Assembly: GCA_000697475.1 (NCBI GenBank)
Contig: JNEU01001118.1
Location: 20,190-84,189, forward strand
Reading direction: 5' to 3'
DNA length: 64,000 nucleotides
Origin: Lichtheimia corymbifera B2541
Lineage: Eukaryota; Mucoromycota; Mucoromycetes; Mucorales; Lichtheimiaceae
Positions 11,313 through 24,044 of this stretch are shown piece by piece. The notes beneath the pieces were generated by a model. It searched no databases. It had not been told where the DNA came from and saw nothing but the letters and a program-made list of their open reading frames with translations. A program made the position numbers and the translations under genes. Position 1 is the stretch's first letter. Each line of letters begins with the position of its first letter.

Positions 11313-13872
11313 CACAACCACCACGGCCACTTTTTTTACCCTTCTTCTCTTTTCGTCGATATTTCTACTTATCGCTCGTTGTTTGACAGCTACCACCATT
11401 CTCGATGCATATGAACGCCCACCTACATACCCTGCTTTTCTTTTTCTTACCGATACACACGTTTGCGCAATAATTAGTTACCCCATTCCATTCCTTGTTG
11501 TATATAGGAGCACAAGAAGCTCACCTACGCTACACTTAATGCGCCACCCTTTGACAAGATAGTAAACGAGAATATTGATTGTTGTACATAACAAAGAAGC
11601 CTACTGCTTTCCATTTCGGTGAGCGCACCTTTATTTTCGCATCCCTTTGAGCATCACATATAAATAGCATGCTCCACTTTTTATGCAATTGAAGCTTCAA
11701 GGCTCAACATCATGTTGTGTACCGCATTACAGCATCATGTTTACAATACATTAACATTGCATAGGACGGTTTCATAACCCAGAAAATAGGATATCCGAAC
11801 CTCAAGTATTCTTCAATTTTCTTTGTGAGATATTCAGATGGCTGAAAGGATGTCTGTATCAACCCACTGAGATCCGCACATGATGGCTGTTACTAGAATA
11901 ACTTGATTTGTCGCATGATAGGTCCCACAAAGTGGCTGCGAATTTTTGTGAAGCCTGGGTTTCTTCTCGAAAGCAATGTTATCATCATTACTAAACCACT
12001 GTAAAATCAGGCAGCAACGTTGGCAGCAGCAGCAGCAGCAGAAAAATGGATATCAGGTTGATGATGCCCCTTGCTTTTTCCCTTGATGCTAACGCATGAT
12101 GCAAAAGCTGCAGATCAAGTTGCATATATAGATAAAGGGCTGATTCATAATATACAGAGTGCAAAGCACCTATACTATTGCCTGCCTTGATTAAAATACG
12201 GCAAACAGGCGATGATAACATCATCCTGTACTAGGGGTTTAATGGTAGGAGCGTAAATGGCCGCCCATTTTAGCCTGTGTATATCAATATACATTATCCT
12301 CTTTATCCCTGTTTACTTTTTTTATGTATATCGATATGCGTTTCAGAATATACAATAGCACCAAGGAGTGGAATTTCAAGGAATACATTGGTTCTCCTTT
12401 CTAGTCCATGGAGCTTACCGCTTCTTGTGTTCAACCTCAATTTGCGTGATTGCCATAACATTTATTCGGGAACTACAAATGCAACCCTGTGTTTGTTTGG
12501 AGCAGCAAACAGAGCGGGGGATAACTTTATGCGGATCACGTATCAAAGGAAATGGTCGTTGTAATGTCGTGTCTGTGTCTAATTCAGTCCATTACTGGCG
12601 AATCATACTCTGATTGGCTCCTCAACCATATCACGCTATGCAACATGTAAGCGTATGATTCTACTAGCAGTATATGACTATGTTCGTGGGTTGACATGTT
12701 ATGATAATTGTCATGCTGACGCTGTGACGTTGGCAAACCACAAATCAAAAAGCTGAGCAGGATGGCATACAGCTATGTGGATGCTTCTTGTGCGACGATG
12801 ACACGTGTCTGGATGGGTAAAGACATCAAGCGAATGGCCACAATCGATATTGGAAGGAAGTTACTGATGCGGCAAATTCGGGGGAGAAATTGAGAAAAGG
12901 GAAGGGGCTGTGTGGGGGGTGGGAAGGGAAAGATGGAAAAGGAACGATGGTACAGTGTTTGTTACGCGGTGGGGGGAATGCATGACGAGCACATATAACG
13001 ACTATCCCCTTCTCCTTGTGCATGCAGATACAAACCCACACACTCTCTCACACACAGCATACATATTATTGATATCTCATGTGCCATGATCGACACTCTA
13101 GTGTATATTCTTGGACTTTCACGATGGTCCTCACATACCACCCCATCTTCACTTGCCATTCAATCATTTGCTACCACCACACCCAATGGCTTATCAATGA
13201 AGGAATCCACCATTAGCATATCATGCGTCCTGATGAGGATGGTATGGCTTGAATGATATTGTTGGCGTAAAGATGTCGTATACGTGGTTGATTGTAAGCC
13301 CATGCATTTTTATTTTTAAGCCATTCAGCAGCGAGCTACTGATCGCGTGGTTTGCCTTTTTCTTTTGATCCGTCGCTTTTAACCATCCTTGGCATTGTTT
13401 ACCCGCCACGCATTGCTTCAGCATCCAGTGCTTCATTGCCATCATCTATGGGTGAATGGATATGTGTATGTGTGGCAAAACTGGATATAATAATAACACA
13501 CAAGGTTCTACTTTTGATGTGTGTAAGCGATGCATCTCTGTGTATCATGGTTTGGCTACAGCAGTGCCTGTGTGGGTTGTATATGTGTACGTCAATTGAT
13601 CGAAACGCCCACATCCCGATCGACTCCTTAAATCTGTTTTCCACCTTGTTGCCATGGTGTTGATCCGCTTGTTTCTCTTTTATTCATTTGCCTCCAAAAA
13701 GTACTTTTAACCTCTTTCCCTCCCTTTTAAAAATAGTTGGTTCTTCTTTTCTCTCTTTTTTTCCCTTTCTATTGTTCTTTACGCGAATACACTCCCTCTT
13801 TTTCTCCATTAGTACGACTACTATTAACCTCATATACCCTCCCCTGTTTTCTACCATCACACCATCTGTGTC
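11313..13872. other. 2.5-kb intergenic region before the chitin synthase
   Basis: I find no coding sequence with family resemblance, no tRNA and no mobile element. There is a short (GCA)n run near 12024-12041, CA-rich DNA near 13030-13060, and a long C/T-rich leader from about 13670 up to the chitin synthase ATG. The size suggests room for a regulated promoter, or an unrecognised non-coding transcript. Confidence 0.45.
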
Positions 13873-16800
13873 ATGGATTCATCATTACCACGACCACAAT
13901 CCTATCAACCCACGTTGAGTCTGCCACAACACCCAACTGAAAACGACGATGATCAACCATCAACGGTAGTAGGGGTCCATGGGGATGGAGGAGTAGGAGA
14001 TGATGCTCCTGCAGCGGCATCATCATCTAATCGACCCAAGCGCCAAAAATCACTTGTGCGTCCTGAAAGAGAACGCATTGATGAACACCACCGCCAATAT
14101 CATTTTCGACACCTAGCTAGTGCCACCAGTACCCGTGATAGAATTGAACCCAGCACCACAGGAAGTCGTCCTTCACGTTCCACGCCTAAACGCTATACAT
14201 CCAGTAGAGGCATTGATCCCAATGCACCTGTACGACGCGGCCAAAGTATCCTAGGTCGGAATGAAAAACGTGCGGAACAAGATGATGTGGTGGCTAGTGC
14301 TATTGATCTTTCCATGTCAAAGTCTAAACGAAAGCGATGTGGATGTTCCAATCTTTGGATGACGTATTGCCGCATCATCACTTGCTGCATCCCTGGCCCA
14401 TTGCTACAACTTGCTGGTAATGTAAAGAAAAAGAAAGCCATATTAGATCTTATCCGGTTAACATGTTGCTTTTTTAGGTATACCCAAAGGCCAAGCACAA
14501 ATGGCATGGCGTGAAAAGATTGGGTTGTTGTCATTCATCGCTTGTGTCATGGGCTTTGTTGGGTTCCTGACATTTGGATTTACGCAAACGGTGTGCCCAA
14601 CACCGCCGATGACGGTGCAAGGAGGAGCTGTGAGCCCTGGCTATCTGATTATTCGCGGATGGGCGTATATGCTTGCTAATTGGAACGCTCATCCACCCAT
14701 CCCAGGACAAACAAGTGATCCAACCAATATCTTGTATGCACCTATTGATGCTGGTGGTATGGATGCCTCATTCTTATTTCAAGAACGTCGACCAGCAGTG
14801 TGTGAAAATGTATTTCCCCCTAAGCAACCAGCTTCATCCGGTTGGGCATCTCTTGGAGTAACCCAACAGACTCCAACTACACCAGAGGTTTATTTTCCAT
14901 GCCAAATGTTCAATCCTAATGATACATCCACCAAGTCGCTTGCCACCAGTACATCTGCCTCACCATGCCATTTAACCAATACAGCTCGTACAGCGCTTCA
15001 ACAATTTCAAACACAAGGTATCCCAAGAGCTGATGGCTCGGGATTCGATAAGATTGCACGCGTTTATTACACTTGGGAAAGCATCAATAGCACCGATTTC
15101 TTGATGGTGTATAATGGGTGAGTATTGCAAAAGATAAACAAATACACACCAACTTGCATGCAGGCACCATGTTTGGCTCAACTTTGTCTTTTTTTATAGC
15201 GATGTCCTTAATTTGAAACTGCTTGAGCTTTTGTCATCCACTCAATACGATATCAAACCTGATAGCCTTATCTCACAAATCCTTAATGATCGAGCTTCAT
15301 TTGGTGGTCGTGACATGACACGCTATATTTCCACTAGCCGTCGTCAAGGGATGAATTGGGAGCAGGAAGCCAAATGCTTGGCAACGCTCATCAAAGTTGG
15401 CTCCATCGATACACTTAGCATTGGATGTATGGCTTCTGAGATTGTATTATATCTTTCTTTGGTTGTCATTCTTGGTGTTATCCTTGCACGCTTCTCGTTG
15501 GCCGTCATTTTTGGCTGGTGTCTAAGCTGGCGTCTAGGCAACTTTAAAGAGGCTCGTTCCTATACCGCACGTATGCAACGTGAAGCCGAACTTGAAAGAT
15601 GGACACAAGATATTCATACAGCTGCACCTCTCGGCAATCGGCCTGCCGCTCCGGTGCCCCCACAAATGCGCAAACGAAGTTTGTTGCCTCAAACATCACG
15701 TTTCACACAGCCACTTCCCAATTCGACTCGCTTTGACGCCGAACGACCACCAACCCCTATTTGGAAGACGCCATCAAGGTAAAAAGAAAAACTCTATTCC
15801 ATACTTTTTGTGTGTGTGAACATATAACCAACCTATCCCTTTAGCACCCTTGAGGATTATACTGTGCGTCGCTTCTCACAATATCAGCTATCACCATCGC
15901 CATCACCATCATCACGCCATCTTCCTGCATTAAACGGCAACAACATCACACTGCCTGGTAGCACATTTCGACGATCATCCATTTCGTCATCCGAGGCACA
16001 TAGCAACAGTGGAGGAGCCACCTTGATACCTACACCAACATGCCCATATCCATTGTCACCACACGCGTTACCACAACCACCACAAGATTATATGCCATTC
16101 AATTATCCACTTGCACATACCATTTGCCTTGTCACTTGCTATTCTGAAGGCATGGATGGTGTACGTACTACATTAGATTCGATTGCTACCAGTGATTATC
16201 CCAACTCGCACAAGTTGATTCTTGTCGTATGCGATGGCCTTATCACAGGTCACGGTGAATCCATGTCAACACCCGATGTGTGCGTTGCCATGATGCGCGA
16301 TTTCCTTGTACCACCTGATCAAGTAGAAGCTGGGGATTATATTGCTATTGCTGACGGTTCCAAACGCAACAACATGGCCAAGGTGTACGCAGGCTTTTAT
16401 AAATACGATGACGAAACGGTGGATCCTGCACATCAGCAACGAGTGCCCATGATTACGATTGTCAAGTGTGGTACACCAGCAGAGGCAGACGAAAAAAAAC
16501 CTGGCAACCGTGGCAAACGAGACTCCCAAATCATCCTTATGCAATTCATGCAAAAGGTGCTTTTTGATGAGCGTATGACAACCATGGAATATACCTTTTT
16601 CAACAGCATCTGGCAAATCACAGGCATTCCCCCTGATCGATACGAGATCGTTCTCATGGTTGATGCTGATACAAAACTCTTCCCTGATGCTCTCAGCCGA
16701 TTGGTCTCTTGTGCTGTCAAGGATCCTGAAATCACTGGTCTCTGTGGTGAGACACGTATTGCCAACAAGACCCAAAGCTGGGTATCAGCTATCCAAGGTA

Positions 16801-18120
16801 TTTATCCATTTCCACTACAGCGATTAGAGTAAGCGTACTCACTTTTTTTCAGTGTTTGAATATTACATCTCTCACCACCAGAGCAAGGCCTTTGAATCGA
16901 TCTTTGGTGGTGTCACTTGCTTACCAGGTTGCTTCTGCATGTATCGAATCAAGGCACCCAAAGGACCTAATGGCTATTGGGTACCCATTCTTGCAAATCC
17001 TGATATTGTGGAACATTATTCGGAGAATGTTGTGGATACCCTGCATAAAAAGAACTTGCTGTTGCTTGGTGAAGATCGTTATCTCTCTACCTTGATGCTC
17101 AAGACATTCCCCAATCGCAAGATGATGTTTGTTCCTCAAGCAGTGTAAGCATGATTATTTTTTGGCAGCGGAAAAAAATGTCGCAATCTCACCTTGTCCT
17201 ATGATAGATGCAAGACTATTGTACCTGACACATTCCGCGTATTGCTCTCTCAACGTCGTAGATGGATCAATTCCACCATCCACAACTTGATGGAGCTAGT
17301 ATTGGTGCATGATTTGTGTGGTACATTTTGCTTCTCGATGCAATTTGTCGTGTTCATGGAGTTGGTTGGTACACTTGCATTACCTGCTGCCATCTCTTTC
17401 ACGCTGTACTTGATCATTCTTGCCATCTTGGGACGCCCCGCTATCATTCCATTGCTCTTACTTGCATTGATTCTTGGTTTACCAGCCGTCTTAATTGTCA
17501 TGACAAGTCGCAAGGTCTTATATGTGGGATGGATGATTGTGTACTTGTTTTCATTACCCATCTGGAACTTTGTGTTGCCAACATACGCCTATTGGCATTT
17601 TGATGACTTTTCTTGGGGTGATACACGCAAGGTCGAAGGCGGTGGCAAGGATAAAGGTGGTCATGGTGACAAGGAAGGCGAGTTTGATGCTAGTCGAGCT
17701 ACCATGAAAAAGTGGAGCGAATATGAAAAGGAACGCCGAATACGTCAAGCTGTTGAAATGCAAATGCCCATTCCACGTTTCAAGTCAGATAGCATGTATC
17801 TGCCTTCGGATGATAGCCTCTTGCTCAAACCACCATCACCCTATTATGCCTCCAGTGAGCCACGTTATTCACCTCTTTCGGAAGACCTCCATGGTGATTA
17901 TTTCCCTCCTCAACAGCAGTCGCTAACACCACCTACACCACAACCACGCGCCTCTTTTCATAATAACATGACTGCTGCTGCTACTGCTGCTGCTCATCAC
18001 CATCCATCATCTTCTCCCCCTTCTTCATCCCCCTTACAACATTCACCGTCTCCACCCTCTGCACCACGTCGTGTCTATGCTGCACAGCGTAGATCGGTAA
18101 ATCGTGTGGATGGTCCATAA
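13873..18120 (+). CDS. Chitin synthase, division 2, class IV-type (yeast CHS3 relative)
   Basis: Six exons (13873-14416, 14478-15117, 15200-15778, 15845-16797, 16853-17144, 17208-18120) close to 1306 aa. It polymerises UDP-GlcNAc into chitin at the plasma membrane. The N-terminal ~180 residues are disordered and basic. Two membrane stretches flank a large lumenal region (about 190-500) with Cys residues and N-glycan sites. The catalytic half has VTCYSEG, the LMVDADT metal/substrate motif, [10 protein letters not shown], a [11 protein letters not shown] segment, GEDRYL (catalytic Asp) and QRRRW near residue 1020, then C-terminal helices and a Pro/Ser/His-rich tail. The order matches CHS3-type enzymes; there is no myosin head. 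Class IV versus a close sister class needs a tree. Confidence 0.94.
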
Positions 18121-19522
18121 TAACACATTTGGCGGTTGATTTGATGATGATTATATTAGTACGCACCCTAGTTTACACGTACAATCTCATGCACAAACAT
18201 TCACTCATACATTTTTCCCCTGTTGTAATTCTTGCCTGTTGTTCACAGTATAAACTCGCATAAAAAGTGTCCTTTTATTATCCTATAGGCTTTTGTAATC
18301 GCAAATGGCTATCATGTAAGGAAACACTGTACCTGGATTTTAGGTGTGGCTGGTGATCCGCAGGCCAAAAGTAAGACGTTCATCATACTTTTATAGTCAA
18401 CGTTCGTTTTTAGAATGGGCTTTTAGACAACTTCTGAGTTGAGCCCCTCGTTTTAGACTTTGCTACACAATCTGTGCACAGCATGGTTCGTGTACAACCA
18501 CGATGCATCCCCGTTGTAGTATTTTTTATGCAATGGCCAGGGCATTTAGAAAATGGCTCTGATAGTCTTTATTACCCATGGATGGCTAGCGCTAGTTTAT
18601 GTAGATGATGTTTGTAAGCCCATTCATGGGTCATCCCCTCATGCATTTGAAGCTATAGCATGTTCACAAGCGTTGCACAGATCGTCATCGTTCAATTAAA
18701 TCCCGCCTCAACAAGTATTTCCAGGATTCAAAGGAAAATGAAGAAGGATCATTATGATGACATGAGGATGATGGTGCCATATATCAAAACGGGGTGGTTT
18801 TTATGCAAGTTTCCGTATCACGCATGCACCATGACCGGAAACTGGTAAACCATGTTGTTTAAAAGAGGGAGAGAAAAAAAAAGCCATGCAGCAGCAGTAG
18901 GATGATAAAGGAGAAGAAATGATCACCCTACCCAGAAAGACCCACATTACTACATAGACAGCATCCAACAACATAGACACGATAGCGAGCGGAAAAGGAT
19001 GGGAATGATTTGTAATGACATTATTCTTTATTCCATTTACATGGAAATAGTCATCGGTTATTCAATACGTATGCAAAAGCAATGCAGATGCAGGATTTGT
19101 TGTTTGTGCAGCCAAAGAAGAAAGAATGGGTTCAGGTCAGCCTGTAGTATTGTGTCACTATGTGGACTTGTACAGCCAACGAGTACCGCCACGATCCCGC
19201 TCGATGTTGTTATTAATGATATGAAGAGGAGCAAATAGGGAAGAAAAACGTGTATGAAAAGGGCTAAAGCTATGCACAACAATGAAAAGGGGATCAAGGC
19301 GTTTGTTTATGAACTTATTGTGTGCATGTGTTGTGTATCGACTGTTGATTTGAATTGTGGGTGCACAAGAGTAAGCCAACTCTAATTCTCAGGTCATGCG
19401 TTTTCTTGAGAGCCAGCATTTAACCTTTTCATCTCTCTCATTCTCTAACCAACATATTCACACATTATCCTGCTTCTTCCTCCTTCTCCTCTTCCTCCTT
19501 CCCTTTTCTTCTTTCATTGTCA
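18121..19522. other. Intergenic region, no gene seen
   Basis: It holds the 3' flank of the chitin synthase and the upstream region of the tetraspanin-like gene. A C/T-rich tract lies at about 19468-19516, directly before the next start codon. No RNA gene or repeat was recognised. Confidence 0.45.
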
Positions 19523-20779
19523 ATGGACGAAAGCTTTGTTTCTCGGCGAACTCGAGGCTTGAGTGAACCCATTGCTATCTTCCATCTCACCACAATGGTA
19601 ACTGTCATTTCTCTTGTTGTCGAGTCCTGATCAACTAACGCGTCCATTTATTTACATAGGTAGTTGGGTTGGCTATTTTGGCATTAGGTATCTCTTTCCA
19701 TCTCTTCATGGCTTCAACTTGTCGGCTGACGCTTAAATTAGGTGCATACACCATAAACTCCTCTCTTGTCAGTTGCACAATATCACTATCACTTTGCATC
19801 ATTGGGTGCTTCATCACCGTCGTTTCCTTTGTCGCCTATTTTGGCACCTACATGGAACACATTGGATTTCTCAAGACATACACTGCCACCATCATCTTAT
19901 TCTCATTACTTGAAATCGGTACGTGTTGTTGGGTTGCATACTTGGGAAACATGGCGCTAACTTCATTTACTTGTAGTTGCTTTTGGAATTGCTTACGCTC
20001 GAAGGAAGGAAGTGAGTAAGAAAAACATGGTTTACAATTGAAACGTACTTATTATGTATGGATATAGTTGGATGCATATGGGAGTGCCTTGTGGGATTTC
20101 TTTCAAGCAAAGGATGAACAGCTATTGATCAACATTGAGCAATCGTATGTCAACGTTTGGATGCATGGATACCTTGCTAACTAACTATATTTATCACATT
20201 TAGACTTCATTGTTGTGGATATTCAAATCCGGAAGATAGGCCGGTCTTGACGAGCCTTGTTGACAATGATCCAATGATCACTGCTGCCGCTGCTGGATGC
20301 AAAGATGTCATTATTGGTTCTGTTTTCCGTTGGAAGAATTGGATCATTGTTGGCGTGGTGGTACTTGTGACAATCAAGGTATATGTGTATCATCATTGAT
20401 AGCTGTCATTCTTCATAAAACTGACAAATGGCGATTATTTTCCTAGTTGTTGGCATTGATCAGTAGCATCTTACTGATTATCTTGATTAAGAAGGATACT
20501 GATGAGGAGCGTAGCTATCTTACAGTGCTATCAGCGCAACGGGATTCCAGTGCATGGTATCATGGCAACATAGGATGGGGTAAAAACGGCACACCAAGCT
20601 TGTCAGGACATAGCCCAATTTTTGTGCGCCATCCTACTACTATGCATTCTTCACCGTCCACATCATCTGGTCGTTCCAACTACTTTTATACCCCTCGCTC
20701 ACCGCAATTCTATCCTCAGCGTGTCCCAAGATATGGAAGTACTCAATCAACATTTTCATTCAAGAGCGTCAACAACTAA
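19523..20779 (+). CDS. Tetraspanin-like four-helix membrane protein
   Basis: Six exons (19523-19597, 19660-19918, 19977-20011, 20068-20144, 20204-20378, 20447-20779) give 317 aa in phase. There is a short cytoplasmic start, helix 1 (VVGLAILALG...), helix 2 (SLCIIGCFITVVSF), helix 3 ending ...YARRKE, a large outer loop with HCCGYSNPED, and helix 4 (IIVGVVVLVTIKLLALIS). The tail is Ser/Tyr-rich. The CCG motif after helix 3 is the tetraspanin hallmark. The loop has only one further Cys (GCKD), fewer than the usual four to eight in total. Tetraspanins organise membrane microdomains; the fungal PLS1 type acts in polarised penetration. Assignment to PLS1 is not justified from this sequence. Confidence 0.75.
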
Positions 20780-21101
20780 AAAGGTTAATCCAGCAGCTGC
20801 AGACAACAGTAGTCTTTGTGAATAGCACCACCCTTCTCATCCCTTTCATTGTGTATATTTCTGGCATCAATCTTTATTATAATCTTTAATAATGAATAAA
20901 AAGCATCATTGAAATGAACGAATGAATCCATGACTCCTCTTGCCCATATTCGGTCAACATTACACCCTGAATTTGTTCAGTGTCACACACGCACACACGC
21001 ACACTCCTTCACTTTTCACTCTCTCTCTTTCTCTCTTTTCTCTTCTCTTTATAACACACCCGCACATATACTTTTTGGACATTCCTCGCCTCCCTTTTCA
21101 A

Positions 21102-23361
21102 ATGTCCAACTTTCTTCCTTATAACTTTACAACTCAACCTGTGTCAACGTCTCCAACAGTCTCAAGCACCAACAGGTCTCACGAATTCAGTACTACAACA
21201 TCCCATGCAGTGCATACCTCGTCTTCCCATCCAGCTACACTTGTCTTTCAACGACCAGAATCATCTTCACCCACCCTCCAATCAACGCCATCTTCTTCGT
21301 GTCTGTTTGTTCCCTCAGTGCCTTCACATCATTCCTTAACGGTTGCCGAATGGGCTGGAACAACAAGGAAACCAACAAGTAACTATCTATCATTCATTCA
21401 CTACAGCAGCATACACCAGTTACTTATTTCTCTCTTGCAGATACATCTTTGTTTCCTAGTGCACCTATACCAGAGAGTGGTGATTGGCATGATGTACACA
21501 ACAATATCAAAAGGATGGATCAGTTATATGATGCAACATTCTACTCTTGGCTCAAGTCAGAAGATAACGTGCTTGTAACAGCAATGTATTTACATCGGAT
21601 TGCCAATGAATATCCTTTGGAGAGGATCACAAATGCCCTCAAATGGCTGGTTGCTGATTGGCGTTGGGAAAGCACAAGTATCCTTGTTCGTCATGTCACT
21701 GTCGATTGGTGTGATGAAGCGGGTAAGGAGACATAAAAGTATGCTATGGAAGGAGAGATGAGTTAATGGATGACAATATATTATGGTTAGGCGATATCAA
21801 ACGAGCAAGCTTATTACGAGACCTTACTCAGAATTGGGCAACACAATACACAGCTACGCTCATCACTACCATTCTTGCCACACCTCCCTATGTATCGACA
21901 ACCAACGCCCAACGAGAACGCTTTTTACGCTCATTTGCTCAGGACTGGGATTTTTCAAAGCTCTCCGAATTCTTCATGTACCTGCAAAGCAGAGCCAACA
22001 TTGATTACAAGCTCAAATGCATCATGTTACAAGAAGCTGCAAAACGAGAACGTGAAACATTGAGTGCCAAACTCTATTCACGAATGAAGAGGGCCAAATC
22101 AAAAAAGCGACAAGAAAAGAGCAGCATGCAACTTGATAGCAATTCAACGCCATCAGCAATAACATCATCATCATCGACATCGACTACCGAGAATACAGTC
22201 AATCATAGTAACAACAGCTGCCATGATACCGGTGGTGGTGGTGAGGGGGACGATCCCATGGATATGGATGATGATATAACAGCGGAACCAATGAAGGATT
22301 TGGAACAACCATGCACAACATCTGCAGCTTCGGCAACAACGGATGAGCAAGTGGTCCGGGTCATGGATGAAGATGGTGGTAATAGCGGATCATCATCATC
22401 GTCATCGTCATCTACCAGTAATAGCAACAACAGCAGTACTTGGAGACATCATCGACGAATATCGAGCAATGATACCAGTGATATGAACAAACGTTTTCGA
22501 TTATCTCGATCGGATATGGAGCCTGGGGAATCTGAGAACTGTTCATCCAGCTTGGCAACCGGTGCCAATAGCAACAATGCTGCTTGTTCCACAGCGAATG
22601 TTTCTACAAACACTACTACCACCACTACCACCACTACCGCTGCACCTTCTGTTGTTCCTTCAGATACCATTACCAATACTAGAAGAGCAGCAACACCCGA
22701 TCACGCTTATCGACCCCATCGCCATCATCTACATTATCATCACCATATCCGCTCATCAGCCATTGCTACCGCATCTAGCAGCTATTCAGTATCAAATGAT
22801 GCCAGCAGTAATACTAGCAGCAATGAGCGACAAACCAATGATGCGAATGGGATCGGGAGTGACTTTTCCAACTTGCATCTAGGTTTTGCAGCAGGGTCGA
22901 TGGCAGTTAATAATGCTAATGGATCAGCAAGTACATCAACGACATCCTCCACAGCAACATCTCATCATCAACACCGTCATCATCCAATTCCCTCGTCTTC
23001 TCCTACAACTCCTACAACATCTACTGCACCGCCCACTGCTTCTGCCACTTTTTCCAATTCCTCCAGACATACTTGTTATCCAACTTCTTCCTCTGCATCG
23101 CCATCCCATTTACAAATCCATAACTTCCGTCTACGTCGTCGTCGTTCCAGTTCTAGTTCATCCACTGGCTCCACTGGCTCTATAGGGTCTACCGTATCCC
23201 ATCCTGCAACTACTACAACCACCACCACTACTACTACATCCTCCTCAGCGTCTACCGCTAGCCCACCCGTGGATCAACAACAATCGCTGGATGATGATGG
23301 ATCATCCAATATGAAGAAACGAGCCACACCTGTCAACCAAGAAACTCATGTCTATCGCTAA
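21102..23361 (+). CDS. Unrecognised protein: triplicated helical motif plus very long Ser/Thr/His-rich tail
   Basis: Exons 21102-21378, 21441-21722 and 21791-23361 close to 709 aa. After a disordered start, residues ~95-290 form an alpha-helical region in which a ~25-residue unit recurs three times, around ALKWLVADW, LLRDLTQNW and FLRSFAQDW. Each unit has a conserved (D/N)W followed by hydrophobic positions. A basic stretch follows (KRAKSKKRQEK), possibly a nuclear signal, then ~400 residues of low complexity with runs of Ser, Asn, Thr and His and an acidic patch. I do not recognise the family. The fold suggests a HEAT-like or helical-repeat adaptor, and the tail suggests a regulatory nuclear or RNA-linked protein; both are guesses. 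About 320 bp with C/T tracts separates it from the tetraspanin-like gene. Confidence 0.72.
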
Positions 23362-24044
23362 TTAGTCACTTTTGGATGGAAATGAATACAAGTGTTGAAC
23401 AAAAAAAAAACGCATTTTGGATCAGTGATGTTTGGGTGGTTGGTTGGCTTAGCAATCGTGCTTCTATTTGTGATACACGACAACACATTGCATAAGAATC
23501 TTTCTGAGATCAGGATTGTATGGCTTTGACATGTTCACTCGCGCATAGATCTCTTGGCATTACCAATAGCCGTACCTAAGAATCCACCTTATACCTTTAT
23601 GAGAGAATGAAAAAGAAAGTTTTCTAAACATGCAGGCTTTTACTGTGATCACTGCTACTGCAGCAACATGCAGCATCTAATGTCGCATTTCTTTTGTCTT
23701 ACTTTTTCCTTGCGTAGCCATCACGCATACGCAAAATATGCAATTGCTACATGACAACGACTGTTTCATTCATTTTGCTGTGCTCAAAAAATATGCGTGT
23801 TCTGTAAGAATGAGAGGAAAAGGGAAATCACTTGTCGTCGTCGTCAACGTTACCAAACAAGAGCTGCATCATGTACGCCATGAACTACATGTGAGATGTG
23901 GATGTATCAACATCAACTTGACTGCGCTGCTTTGATGACACCAAACGCACGCATCATCCAAATAACGTGCGTCCCTTTCCCTCTGCTCGGTCCGTGATGT
24001 TGCATCCTTCTTCCTCTTCCTTCTCAAGTTATGAATTATTGACA
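23362..24044. other. Intergenic region, no gene seen
   Basis: This is the 3' flank of the Ser-rich gene and the promoter/leader of the Kelch gene, including an oligo-A run near 23401-23410. Nothing else was recognised. Confidence 0.45.

Noticed and set aside
12277..12613. Rightward ORFs in the large gap before the chitin synthase
   Set aside because: Short, no conserved features, and the frames overlap each other; expected by chance in 2.5 kb.
22203..22676. Reverse-strand ORFs in the Ser-rich gene
   Set aside because: They are mirror translations of Ser/Asn/Thr codon runs (Leu, Val and Asp runs) in a well-phased forward gene.
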